Positions 11,271 to 20,685 of a DNA stretch of 64,000 nucleotides are shown here, piece after piece. The translations under genes were made by a program, and so were the position numbers. Each line of letters opens with the position of its first letter. The stretch's first letter is position 1. The DNA comes from Rhizoclosmatium globosum (Eukaryota > Chytridiomycota > Chytridiomycetes > Chytridiales > Chytriomycetaceae), in contig MCGO01000017.1 of NCBI GenBank assembly GCA_002104985.1, positions 124,001 to 188,000 of the forward strand, in the 5' to 3' direction. A model generated the notes under the pieces. The model ran no database searches. It saw nothing but the letters and a program-made list of their open reading frames with translations, and had not been told where the DNA came from.

Positions 11271-12403
11271 ATGTCTCGACGCGCTTTGTTTAATATGGTT
11301 GAATCTGGGTCAAAGAAGCTTGATCAGGTCCTGCCTTGGATCGATGCACTGCATCCAACTCGCTTCACCTCCAACAAGACATCGGGGGCATGATTCCCTC
11401 GATCAGATCATTGGAATCTATGAGTCTTTGACTGTTCACACAGTATCTGCCATGAAACTGCCTGCGCCTGAGCCATCGACAATCCAGACGTCAGTAGAAC
11501 AATCCTCACAGTCCATGTACATGTCTCCAGCCATACGGAATGAAACAACTCATGCAGATTCAATAGATGTCAGTTTTACGACTGTAAATACTTTGGAACC
11601 TTTGGAGTTGTCACTTGCAGCACCTACAAAACCAACGTTACGAATACGCACCTCAAATCCATCCTTTGACACCTCGTCATGTGAAGCAAATGGAATATCT
11701 TCAAAGGAATCTTTGAATCCTGTTCGACGGCCCATTCGAAGGAAACGAATCGAGGACGAATCATTTGCAAACCTCACGGTTACTGAAGCTACCAAACATC
11801 AGCCATCCAAGATTATTCAGAAGAATTCTTTGATTTTCCGGCTATCGAGAAAGTGCTGTCGAAATATCGATGCACTGATGTCGTCGAAGGAATGATCAAT
11901 AGTGTAGAGGTATATTCGTCTAAACAACAACCATCTGAGAAACGGGACGTTATGCCCATGATTGCTCTCTCGGCTGAGCCAGTAGTTCCAACTAAATCGA
12001 ATTATACTTCTCAACCCAAAACAACCTCGAATGAAATTAAACCAGACTTCGAAGACAGTGTTATGAAGCCAACAGGGGAGCAAAATACTGACTGTAAACT
12101 TTTCAATTCATGGAAATCTGCGCGCGAGAAATTAAAGCCCTATCGAAATACGACTTCAAACGCACACAATGTCCTACCTTCACTCGAAATACAGACTCCC
12201 ATTCTGTCAGTAGATACACTGAATCTCTATCACTAAAACAGTCAAACTTTCAATATCGATGGAAGAACCGTATATCCCTGAAAGAGACTGTATACATTCT
12301 GCGGCACAAATCCACTGACGATGAACTCACCAATGAGCCCTTACATCTACATCTCGACTTGATTCAACATTGGGTTAAAAATTTGGGCCTGGAATACGGA
12401 TAG
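11271..12403 (+). CDS. Hypothetical protein, Ser/Thr/Pro-rich, broken frames
   Basis: Divergent from RLI1 with about 110 bp between the two starts. The ATG at 11271 gives MSRRALFNMVESGSKKLDQVLP. The frame switches near 11390, again near 11815 (to EEFFDFPAIEKVLSKYRCTD) and once more near 12180-12230, where the last frame ends at 12403 (HLDLIQHWVKNLGLEYG). The middle is low-complexity and rich in Ser, Thr and Pro, with a basic patch (RRPIRRKR). I recognise no domain. The short structured pieces at both ends suggest a disordered regulatory or scaffold protein, but this is a guess. Confidence 0.4.
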
Positions 12404-12568
12404 AAGAAGGAGTCATGGAATTTGCAAAACGCTATTCAGTGGTACGGACGGTGGCAAGGTGTATGATTAACTGGCAAAAGCATCTCGCAATGGAAATTAA
12501 CTGCAAACGCAAATAAAGATGGGAACGTTCAAAAACTTGTATGTTCTTAAAAACACTTGTTGTATTTT

Positions 12569-13663
12569 GATTCACAACTGCTCACAACACACAACACAAC
12601 CAGCCAACACAACATATCGCGTCCCAAAAAGTTGAAATAACAAAACCCGATTCGCCCGCGCTAGCTTTCGCCTCGCACGTCTAGCAACTTAAGTTTCCTG
12701 TGGTATTCATCAATCCCCAGTCACAGGTGGGCCCGCTCGCTCAGATACTAGAGGGAAATTCCCGCATATATGGCAGTTTTTGCACATCTGTCATTTTGAT
12801 TTTGGGATTGGAGGTGGTGACAATTCTGCCCAAAGAATATTCCGAGGAATGGATGAGATTTGGGTGGAGTTGGTTGAGGCATATTATCAAAGCAAGTCTT
12901 CTCGCGGTAGTTGGTTTTCTCTGATTACACGTAATAAAAATGATGGTGTAGAAAGGAATGTTGTTTTTGATTCATAACTGCTCACACACACACAACACAA
13001 CCAAACCAGCCAACAAAACATATCGCGTCCCAAAAAGTAAAATAACAAAACCCGATTCGCCCGCGCTAGCTTTCGCCTCGCACGTCTAGCAACCTAAGTT
13101 TCCTGTGGTATTCATCAATCCCCATTCACAGGTGGGCCCGCTCGCTCAAATACTAGAGGGAAAGTCCCGCATATATGGCAGTTTTTGCACATCTGTCATT
13201 TTGATTTTGGGATTGGAGGTGGTGACAATTCTGGGCAAAGAATATTCCGAGGAATGGATGAGATTTTGGGTGGAGTGCTGATTGAGACATATTATCAAAG
13301 CAAGTCTTCTCGCGAGTAGTCGGTGTTCTCTTACTACATGTAATAAAAAATGAAGGTGCAGAAAGGAATGTCGTATTTTGATTCATAACTGCTCACAAAC
13401 ACACAACACAGCCAACACAAGACATCACGTCCTAAAAAAAGTGAAATAACAAAACTCGATTCGCCCGCGCTAGCTTTGGCCTCGCACGTCTAGCAACCTA
13501 AGTTTCCTGTGGTATTCATCAATCCCCATTCACAGGTGGGCCCGCTCGCTCAAATACTAAAGGGAAAGTCCCGCATATATGGCAGTTTTTGCACATCTGT
13601 CATTTTGATTTTGGGACTGGAGGTGGTGACAATTCTGCCCAAAGAATATTCCGAAAAGTGGAT
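12569..13663. repeat. Tandem repeat, ~405 bp unit, about 2.7 copies
   Basis: Three head-to-tail units start at GATTCA(C/T)AACTGCTCAC: 12569, 12969 and 13380, with spacings of 400 and 411 bp. Each contains TATCGCGTCCC or a variant, the near-identical GATTCGCCCGCGCTAGCTTT block, GTGGGCCCGCTCGCTCA and TCCCGCATATATGGCAG. The third unit stops matching after ATATTCCGA at about 13650 and is truncated. Unit differences are mostly single substitutions and 1-2 bp indels, implying fairly recent duplication. Open stretches that recur in each unit (starting MVFINP..) are repeat shadows rather than genes. No terminal inverted repeats were seen. Confidence 0.85.
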
Positions 13664-13799
13664 GAATTTGATGGCGAATTCGGAAGACATAGACTTCAAC
13701 TGTCTTCTGAAATCTGACGCATCAAGGGCTTCATTAATTGAACAATGTATATGAATTAATTATGATTTATTAGTTCCTTCCACTGGAAGATTCAAACCC

Positions 13800-14784
13800 C
13801 TACTTCCGATGATTAAACTTTCGTTCCGTCATATCTTCATGCAGCCCCTTCAAATCCAGAGGATCCTGTTCAATCCGATCCCACAACTCTGTAATCCAAC
13901 CAGACGACTTTGTCAACGTTAAAGACAAAGAATCTGGCAAGGACAATGCTGTACGTGAAACCGATACATCAATCGCATCAACACGCGGAGAATTACACAC
14001 TTGGTACAAGACTGTTCCGTCACCGTCGCATTCATATCTCTCTTCCAAAAAGTATTCCCCACCACCACGGAATAACAGTTGCAAATAGACTGTTGAAGAT
14101 TTAAGAAATTTCGAAAGGACTTGAGAGGAACCGATAGGGTGACTCAGGACGCGACGATGAGACGGTGTGTCTGTTCCAAAGTAGTGGTTGTAGACCAAGT
14201 GGGGGAGGGATATTGCTGTTCCGTCATGTAGGGTTGTTACTGAGTGTGTTGTTAGAAACCACGTCCATGAAGTCAAACTTGATACAAGAACGTACTTTCT
14301 GATGGAGAAGGACCGACATTACTCGCAGTTGTTGAGAAGGAGGATGTTCCGAGCACTTGGACCCGAGCACAATCGCCTCGTTTTGCTGCCACGGCTTCAC
14401 TGATTCGAGCGAATGCAGATTGAAGAGGGATAGTATAAGTTGCGCAGCAGGACGGAGTGATTCGATAAGAGGCTGTCTCTTTCAGAGAGTGCGTTGTTGG
14501 TAGGCGAGTAACTTCAAGTTTGATTCGTCGAAACGGTTTGAGTGGCGACAAAGTTGATTTGAAGAAGATAAAGTTTGTTGTTTGATTGTTTGGATTCATT
14601 CGTTGGATTGCGGTGCGAAGAAGTTGTCGAGACTGGGATTGCTTTCTTCGGATCGGAGGATGATCGGCGACAAGGCGAGAACGGCGTCGTTGAGCGATCG
14701 GCTGCTTTGGCGCAGGGTGAGCGTGTCAGAGAGAGAAAGGTGCGGGAGGTGCAGAAGGACTTCATGCCGCGACAGTGCTTGCAT
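13800..14784 (-). CDS. F-box-like hypothetical protein (frame switches)
   Basis: The start at 14784 gives MQALSRHEVLLHLPHLSLSD followed by TLTLRQSSRSLNDAVLAL. This is a short helical N-terminus resembling a divergent F-box. The frame changes at about 14600 and again near 14300. The body includes KLEVTRLPTTHSLKETASYR, and the last part YFLEERYECDGDGTVLYQV..SSGWITELWDRIEQDPLDLKG ends at 13800. I know of no family for the body. It may be an F-box protein with a beta-rich substrate domain; an unrelated protein is equally possible. Confidence 0.45.
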
Positions 14785-14976
14785 CTTTCCTTGAGTTTCC
14801 TGCTACTTTGATGTCGAACCATCCCTTTCTGTCACAACCATTTCTTATGATTGTAAAACATCACAGTCGTTTGGTATTACTGAAAGTCTGTGTACTATAT
14901 CTGAGAAAACAGATACATTTATTAAAGAGTGTCCGAACTTTCGAACTGTTGTTCCAAGCGAGCATTCTTGTGCATC

Positions 14977-15055
14977 AAGACCCAAAAGTCAAATATTCAG
15001 TAATGGGCGTCAACACGCCCGCAAGAAAAGGGAGCCTGGAAGGCTCGCTCCTCTC
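14977..15055. repeat. Direct repeat B, copy 1
   Basis: This unit of about 78 bp starts AAGACCCAAAAGTCAAATAT and recurs at 15364. It contains two potential hairpins, GGGCGTcaacACGCCC and GAGCCtggaaGGCTC. In copy 2 the first hairpin has lost a base and the second carries an extra one, so the arms no longer match exactly. Confidence 0.8.
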
Positions 15056-15070
15056 ACGGAACGTGTATCA

Positions 15071-15240
15071 AAAACCCACGCCATTCCATTGGGAGTCGAA
15101 CCCAATGTGAACATGAATGGCATAAAATGAGGGTTGCCGCAACCCTCTTATTAGTTCATTAAATAAAAGAAGATATACCTCAATATTCCTTAAGAGATGT
15201 CGGGTTGCGGCAAGACTCCCAATGGGATGGATGGGTTTTA
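15071..15240. repeat. Structured inverted repeat with tRNA T-arm-like core
   Basis: The outer arms 15071-15097 and 15214-15240 are complementary over about 25 of 27 bases. Inner arms 15134-15145 and 15202-15213 are a perfect 12 bp inverted repeat (TTGCCGCAACCC). On the minus strand 15103-15091 reads GGGTTCGACTCCC, a match to the RNA polymerase III B box, inside a TTGGG-loop-CCCAA stem. GCCATTC and GAATGGC flank it and can pair. No A box or anticodon arm is seen, so this is not a normal tRNA. Confidence 0.55.
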
Positions 15241-15286
15241 CAAGGGTGGAAGGATGGGGAAGAGGCGGCACTCGGAAATTCTCAAC

Positions 15287-15362
15287 GCTTCGCAGCGTTT
15301 TGGGTGAAGAAATGCCACTTTTCCTTTCTGGCCTTTTGCTCACGAGCTTCACTCTTTCACTT
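15287..15362. repeat. Direct repeat A, copy 1
   Basis: 76 bp starting GCTTCGCAGCGTTTTGGGTG, identical to 17454-17529. Copy 2 abuts the right-hand inverted terminus; copy 1 abuts repeat B copy 2. This is what an internal junction between two tandem element copies would give. Confidence 0.85.
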
Positions 15363-15363
15363 A

Positions 15364-15441
15364 AAGACCCAAAAGTCAAATATTCAGTAATGGGCGTCAA
15401 CACCCCGCAAGAAAAGGGAGCCTGGAAGGCCTGCTCCTCCA
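15364..15441. repeat. Direct repeat B, copy 2
   Basis: Second copy of the AAGACCCAAAAGTCAAATAT repeat, beginning 2 bp after the end of repeat A copy 1. It differs from copy 1 by one base lost in ACACGCCCGC and a small change near GGAAGGC. Confidence 0.8.
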
Positions 15442-15640
15442 ATACTTAATTCGAACTGGCTGTGTGCTTACCATTACTGAGGAGAAAGGGAAAGGAGAGC
15501 AGAGGGGGCTGTAATAACGTTTAAACGCAGACTTTATTTAGTAACTTCAGATTGCCCTGGTGGCAACTGGTAAATCATAACATCAGCTTGCCCATGGTGA
15601 CAACTGGAATCAGTAAGAAACAAAGAATAGGCATGTGAGA

Positions 15641-17425
15641 TTATCTGCGACCGTTACCCGCGCGACCAGCTCGTCTGTTTCCAAACTCTTCACGGTCGTT
15701 GCGGCGGTAGCTGTCTTCACGCTCGTCACGACGACGGTGAATCATAATCGTCCTCATGACGACGATAATCATCGCGATCATCACGATCGGTCTGACGCCG
15801 GTAGCCAGAACCACGGGAGTGACTGTTGGAATGACGCGGTCTCAGAAATCCTCGAGCACTGGTACGATAATTGTTCCCCAAAGGCTCAGGGGAAGTGGCA
15901 TCACGAAGGCGTTGTGCGACAAGGAACTGAGAGTTGAGGATAGAACCGACTTTGCACATTTCCTCAAGGAGAGGGTTGCGAGACTTGGGTTGGAACAATT
16001 GCATGAAATACTGGGCCATTTGAAGTCCACTCCATTTGGCACTTTGAGGCTTTCTGATGGCAGCATCGAAGGCATTCATGCCCTGCTTCCAGAGTGACAT
16101 TTTGTCCATGGTCACAAGCTGAGAACCGTCTGGAGCAACATGAGCAGCCAGATCCACAGCCTCCACCAGACCTGCCTTTTTGACAGCATCAGCAACTGCA
16201 TCCTTGACAGACTCTGGAGAATCAAAGACGTTGTCTCTGACGTGGTCCTCCCCATTGCACTTGTATTCCGCATGAGATGCCACCAGGAGAGCGGCATTAA
16301 AGTAGTGGTTCAACTATTTTCATAGGAAATTTAGAAAATGCTTTTAAGTGGAGTATGAGGGGAGTAGTAGGTAATCTCTACGCTCAACCCAGTAAGGAAT
16401 CAATCGGAAAATCATCGATTTATTCAGTTGTGCAAACATCCAAAATATTGGGAAAACTTGGGGCATCTGGGCTCTGCTGGACAGAGTTGGGGCCACAACA
16501 GCAACAGCTGGTAACAAATGGGTGCAGAATAGTAAATTGAGGGGGAAATAGTCAACCCCAACATCAGCATTAGCTGGCAACACTTTTTGTGGAAATAAAA
16601 GACAGAATACTGGACTGGGGTAGAACACAAGAGAAGGGTCTAGTCATGAGTCCAATGTGACAACTGGGCGCCGCTGGACGGCATTGGAGTCTGTAGACTT
16701 GGAGCAAAACCCAGTTGCTCATCAAGGTTGGGTGCAGCATTGGCAGTCTGTCTCCGGCATGGGTGCAAGGAAGTGACTCACTTCCGATCCATCCATTGAT
16801 GCAAACTCGTGATACCCGCCACTGCTAACCTACAGGATCCACGAATCAAACTGTTCGTTTAGCCTCAGGCCCCAATTCCTTGACCCGAGTTCAGCGGCCG
16901 CAGCCTTCGGTTCATTCGTGTAGCTCAACTGTGAAAGAAAGTTTACACAAGATATCAGGGGTCAATTACCGAAGGAGATTTAGTAGGGCCTGCTAAATCG
17001 AGCCCGATGTCGAAATTGGGGTTGGTAGTGGTAACAGCAGGCATTACGGGAGGAACGACAGGTGCGAGTGGGGCTGCTGGAGCTTGGGGAATCGCTGCCG
17101 CTGCTGGAAATGGTCCTACGGGAGGGTGGTTCCCGGGTGGCGCTTGGGCTTGTGCAACGAGAGCCAAGAAGGCGTGGGCAGGCATGAATGGGATCCCGGC
17201 AATACACACAAATCCATAGTGGTTACCTTGAATAGCGTGGGTTGCAACATTGCCCTCAATGTAGCTTCGGATCGCATTCTGTTTGTCTGCAAGCAGTCCG
17301 CCGGCTGGAACCAATTGCAAACGACCAACGACCATGTCAGTTACATGTTGACCAAGAGCATTGAGAGGTACGTCGTTGATCTTGATGTTGGTGTTGTCGT
17401 TTGCGAGGGCGGGGACGTAGGCCAT
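15641..17425 (-). CDS. Element-borne unknown protein: ordered N-half, basic Arg-rich tail
   Basis: The ATG at 17425 opens MAYVPALANDNTNIKINDVP and continues 150 residues into a Pro/Ala-rich linker, to a donor-like GTAATTGAC at about 16978. The second coding part begins after an AG at 16314 (LNHYFNAALLVASHAEYKC). It runs through helical sequence (MSLWKQGMNAFDAAIRK, GLQMAQYFMQLF) to an Arg/Gly/Asp-rich tail that, after one frame switch near 15735, ends RAGRAGNGRR at 15641. The part between (16340-16950) is unclear, with possible small exons or none. An ordered domain, Pro/Ala linker and basic tail resemble a nucleic-acid-binding capsid or Gag-like protein. No zinc knuckle, protease or polymerase is present, so that reading is inference. 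The leader lies inside repeat A copy 2. Confidence 0.4.
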
Positions 17426-17453
17426 GTGTAGTGAACGAGGAAAGATGCGAGGA

Positions 17454-17529
17454 GCTTCGCAGCGTTTTGGGTGAAGAAATGCCACTTTTCCTTTCTGGCC
17501 TTTTGCTCACGAGCTTCACTCTTTCACTT
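17454..17529. repeat. Direct repeat A, copy 2, next to right terminus
   Basis: Identical to 15287-15362 over 76 bp. It sits just inside the right inverted terminus and forms the leader of the minus-strand gene starting at 17425. Confidence 0.85.
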
Positions 17530-17565
17530 TAAAAAGTTCGGACAAAGAAAAGATCGTTGAAACAA

Positions 17566-19102
17566 ATGCTCTCGTCGAAGCCAGCAACCACCACCACGAC
17601 CACGACCACGTCCACGCCGTCGAAGCAGATCGCCTCGGATCTCTCGCGCCTCGACTTTGCCTCAGCGACAAAGAGCCGCGCCTTGTTCTTTGGCGCAAAC
17701 GACGACAGCGACGACGACGATGCCGCCTTTGATGCGCCGCTCGTTCCAAAACTGATTCAAGAACCGCTTTTGGTCGAGAACAAGCACAGATTTGTCTTGT
17801 TTCCAATTCAGTATCAAAAGGTGTGTGAACTTGGTTGGATTGGCTGCTCTAGGGTGCGGGTGCTACTGGCCCAGTACTGCTACTACTCTGATGAATACTA
17901 ATCTAACTGCTTTTATTAGATCTGGGCGGCTTACAAGAATGCAGAGGCAAAGTTCTGGTCTGCAGAAGAGATTGAATTCGGAGATGACTCTGATGGTATG
18001 TCTCGTCCTCTCGCTATTGCATCAATCCTATAATCCATGGTATCTAAATCATCACTTTCCATATAGATTGGGCAAAGATCGGAAACAAGAACGCGCGGTC
18101 ATTCTTCATGCAATTGCAACAATGTCCGTCAACGACCTCCTTGCAGGTGACGAACCAATCATTTCAAAGCTGTCAGATGAGATCCAGGTACGTTGTCTTT
18201 CCATTCATTGGCTAGAAGGTGTCCGTGTGAGACACATCGTTTGCACTTCATTTTTCGGACAACCAAAAACTAACCCCTCCAACAACCAGTCCCCGAAGCC
18301 CGCTGCTTCTTTGGTTTCCAAATGATGCAAAAAAACATCCACGCCGAAACCCTAAACGTCCTCATTGACCTCCTCCTCTCTCAACTCCTTCCCCAACCCA
18401 ACAAATAACCTCCGACATCCTCTTTTCAACCCTCGAGTCCCTCCCCACAACCACAAACGCACAGCATGGATCCAGAAATACATTACAGATTCCCCGTACT
18501 CGTACTCCACGCGTCTGTTTGCCGTGGCTGTTTATTTGACGCTTTGGAACAGCGCGGCACAGACGCTCCTGCTGGCTCTGTCTCCCAAAGCCGCCTGCGA
18601 AACGGCGCCGTTTCAGGGTCTTGCCAAGGCGATTGTGAAGGTGCAGGGGGATTTACACAGGCATGCTCAGTTTTACAGGCTTCTTGCTTCCGAGCACTGT
18701 GTGAATGCTGTGCATGTGTCGGAGGCGGTTTCCATGGTACGGGAGGCGGTTTTGATTGAAGGTAGTGTGTGTGAGGAGATGATGGAGATGGGTGGGGCGG
18801 GTGGTGGTAAGAAAGGGGTTTATGTTGCTAAAGATGTGTTTGTGGGGTATGAGCAGGTTGTTGGGCGGGTGGAGCGGCTTGGGCGTGATGTGTTGAAGGC
18901 TTTTGGGGTTAGGAGTACGTTGTTTGAGGGTACCAACAAAAAAGATTCTTTGGAGTGGATGGATCAGGTGTTGTGGGGGCTTGTGCAGAAGGATAGTGGA
19001 GTTGTGGAGCATGTTGTTTCGGTGAGGGATAATGTAAAGACGGAGGAGAGGAAGGAGAAGATGAATGTGCGTCAAGAGTTTTCGTTGGATGAAGACTTTT
19101 GA
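17566..19102 (+). CDS. Ribonucleotide reductase small subunit-like protein, probably non-catalytic
   Basis: Exons 17566-17820, 17920-17995, 18067-18187 and 18290-19102. The N-terminus is Thr/Ser-rich, then [20 protein letters not shown] joins [20 protein letters not shown], unmistakable RNR class I small-chain sequence. Later segments are divergent: [59 protein letters not shown], and the C-terminal tail [12 protein letters not shown]. Aligned by eye to RRM2/Rnr2, Asp139 and both ligand His (mouse numbering 173, 270) remain, but Glu170 is Lys, the radical Tyr177 is Leu, Glu233 is Leu and Glu267 is Gly. This parallels yeast Rnr4, a structural partner of the active subunit. The R1-binding tail (..LD.DF) is kept. 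Homopolymer-type frame switches occur near 18080, 18291 and 18390-18460. Confidence 0.75.
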
Positions 19103-19228
19103 TGCACCTAGTTTTCATTGACCATGCAGGCAGGGATTTTGTTACGTCGTGGATATCTTTGATCGTTTCTTGTGTTTTCGCTATATTGAGATCATTTTGT
19201 TATTTATAAAAATTAGTGTTGGTATAAG

Positions 19229-20648
19229 TCACTCATATTTATTCCAAGTGTAATGATCGAAAAAACTCTCCCACATCGTACTCCTCCTCCTTAAACCCAT
19301 TCGATACCAGTAAATCCGAGCGTACATTCCCCCTGCTATCATGTGGACAACATCAGGTGGAATGTCCCCTGTTAATGCGTTTCCACCAACATACAACGTC
19401 TTCAAATCAGATAAATCGTACAGTGCGGTTGATAAAGTACCCGTGAAATCGTTGTCGCTCACATCAATGCGGGTCAGGGACTTTGGCCACGTATTGCTGG
19501 GCAATTCGCCGCTGAACTTGTTGGAACCGATGTCGAGTTTTTAGACGCGTTAACGATGAGATCAAGGAGTCAAATTGTTTCCAGTAAGTTTGTTGCTGTG
19601 AGCTGTACGTGTTCGAGGTTTATGCATGAACTTAGGTCAGGAATGAGCCTATTCAAGTGTCAGATTGTAAATGGCAGTATTCTCAACGAAATAAATTCAA
19701 CACGAACCATTTAGTTTGTTGTGAGACAGATCAAGAGATACAAGAGATACAAGCTGTGCTAGTTCGAGAGGAATACTCCCTGTGAGTTGATTGAAACCCA
19801 AGTTCAAGGCTGTGAGATTTTCCAATCCGCCCAACTCAGATGGAATCTCTCCACACAGCTTATTGTAACTCAAATCCAGAGTAGCAAGGTATCGCAATTG
19901 TCCAAGCTCCACCGGAATAGACCTTCAAGAATCGGACCACTGCACCCAGCATCCTCCAAATCCACTGCACTCCCAGTAAACTCAATCTTCGTAAGAGAAC
20001 ACAACAACCCAATCGCCCTTGGAATCCGTAAAAGCCGTACCATCCGTCCCCTTCCCAACCTTCCTCCTCCTCAAAAACAACTTCCACACCGCATCCCTCG
20101 TCAACACCATCTCCCTAACCCCTCTCAACACAAACCGCGCATAAACATCCTGAAACCCTCCGTCCAAAAAAACCACACCTGATCAAACTCATCCCACGTC
20201 TCCTCGTCCCCGTATTCGCGCACAACCTCTCTCTCGACGCTGCGTTTCTTGGAGCGCGTTGTTTGGAGGTGGATTGTTGTGAAGTATGGTTTTAGGGAGA
20301 GGAGGGCGAAGGACGGGGAGAGGAGGGATGTGTTTATGTGGGTGCAGAGGCGGCGGTAGGGGTGCAGGGTTCGCGGGTGGATGTGGAGGAAGATTAGGTG
20401 GATTAGTTCTTGGGGGAGGGTTTGGAGGGTGGTTGTGGTGGTTGTTGTTTGGAGGGGTGGAGGTGGATGGTGTGATTGTGGGGTAGTGGAAGGTGAAGGG
20501 GGTTGTTGGGAGACAGAGTGGGAGGGTGGGTGTTGTTGAGAGAGGTGATGTGAGTGGCTTGCTGGCCTTTTGTTTGGATGGTGTGTGCTTCGATGGCGTA
20601 CGTTTGGAGGGTGTCGTATGAGAGTTGGGTTGATGAGACGGCAGTCAT
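19229..20648 (-). CDS. F-box protein with plant-type leucine-rich repeats (divergent, frame switches)
   Basis: The start is probably 20648 (MTAVSSTQLSYDTLQTYAIE) with a His/Pro/Ser/Thr-rich leader, then a switch into the F-box LPQELIHLIFLHIHPRTLHP YRRLC. An acidic/aromatic linker (DEETWDEFDQVWFF) is followed by GTAFTDSKGDWVV. LRRs in other frames include LGQLRYLATLDLSYNKLCGE, LENLTALNLGFNQLTGSIP and SLTRIDVSDNDFTGTLSTA. The last repeat region ends at 19229. It has the same layout as the other F-box/LRR genes here but is less similar. An SCF receptor role is inferred. C-runs and GC skew in the leader make indels likely. Confidence 0.6.
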
Positions 20649-20685
20649 TTAAAATCCATAACATCCAAATTGATTTATTCTACTG

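Larger units (their letters stand above)
14930..17544. mobile_element. Candidate inverted-repeat-bounded element (2.6 kb) with internal direct repeats
   Basis: The ends carry a 12 bp perfect inverted repeat: TGTCCGAACTTT at 14930-14941 and its complement at 17533-17544. Inside lie two sets of direct repeats (76 bp at 15287/17454 and ~78 bp at 14977/15364), a structured inverted repeat (15071-15240) and a minus-strand gene (15641-17425). No target-site duplication is evident (flanks TTAAAGAG and AAGAAAAG), and no transposase, integrase or reverse transcriptase is visible. The repeat layout fits two tandem copies: a short internally deleted one (14930-15362) and a longer one (15363-17544) lacking its left terminus. 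The assignment as mobile rests on repeat architecture only. Confidence 0.5.

Noticed and set aside
12700..13754. Open stretches starting MVFINP that recur with the 405 bp repeats
   Set aside because: They exist only because the DNA unit is repeated, are not maintained to the same end, and resemble no protein.
15071..15180. Possible tRNA gene on the minus strand (B box and T-arm stem)
   Set aside because: No A box, anticodon stem or 70-90 nt cloverleaf can be drawn; kept only as a structured hairpin.
15635..16097. Plus-strand open stretches rich in Thr/Asp/His opposite the element gene
   Set aside because: Shadow of the Arg/Asp-rich minus-strand tail; no start context or family.
14930..17544. 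LTR retrotransposon interpretation
   Set aside because: The 76 bp direct repeats are too short and not at both ends. The termini are inverted rather than direct, and there is no reverse transcriptase, protease or integrase.
18653..19118. Minus-strand His/Leu/Pro-rich open stretches opposite the RNR-like gene
   Set aside because: Complement of GT-rich coding sequence; composition is what the reverse of Val/Gly/Glu codons gives.
20286..20486. Plus-strand Gly-rich open stretch
   Set aside because: Complement of the Pro/His/Thr-rich leader and F-box of the minus-strand gene.
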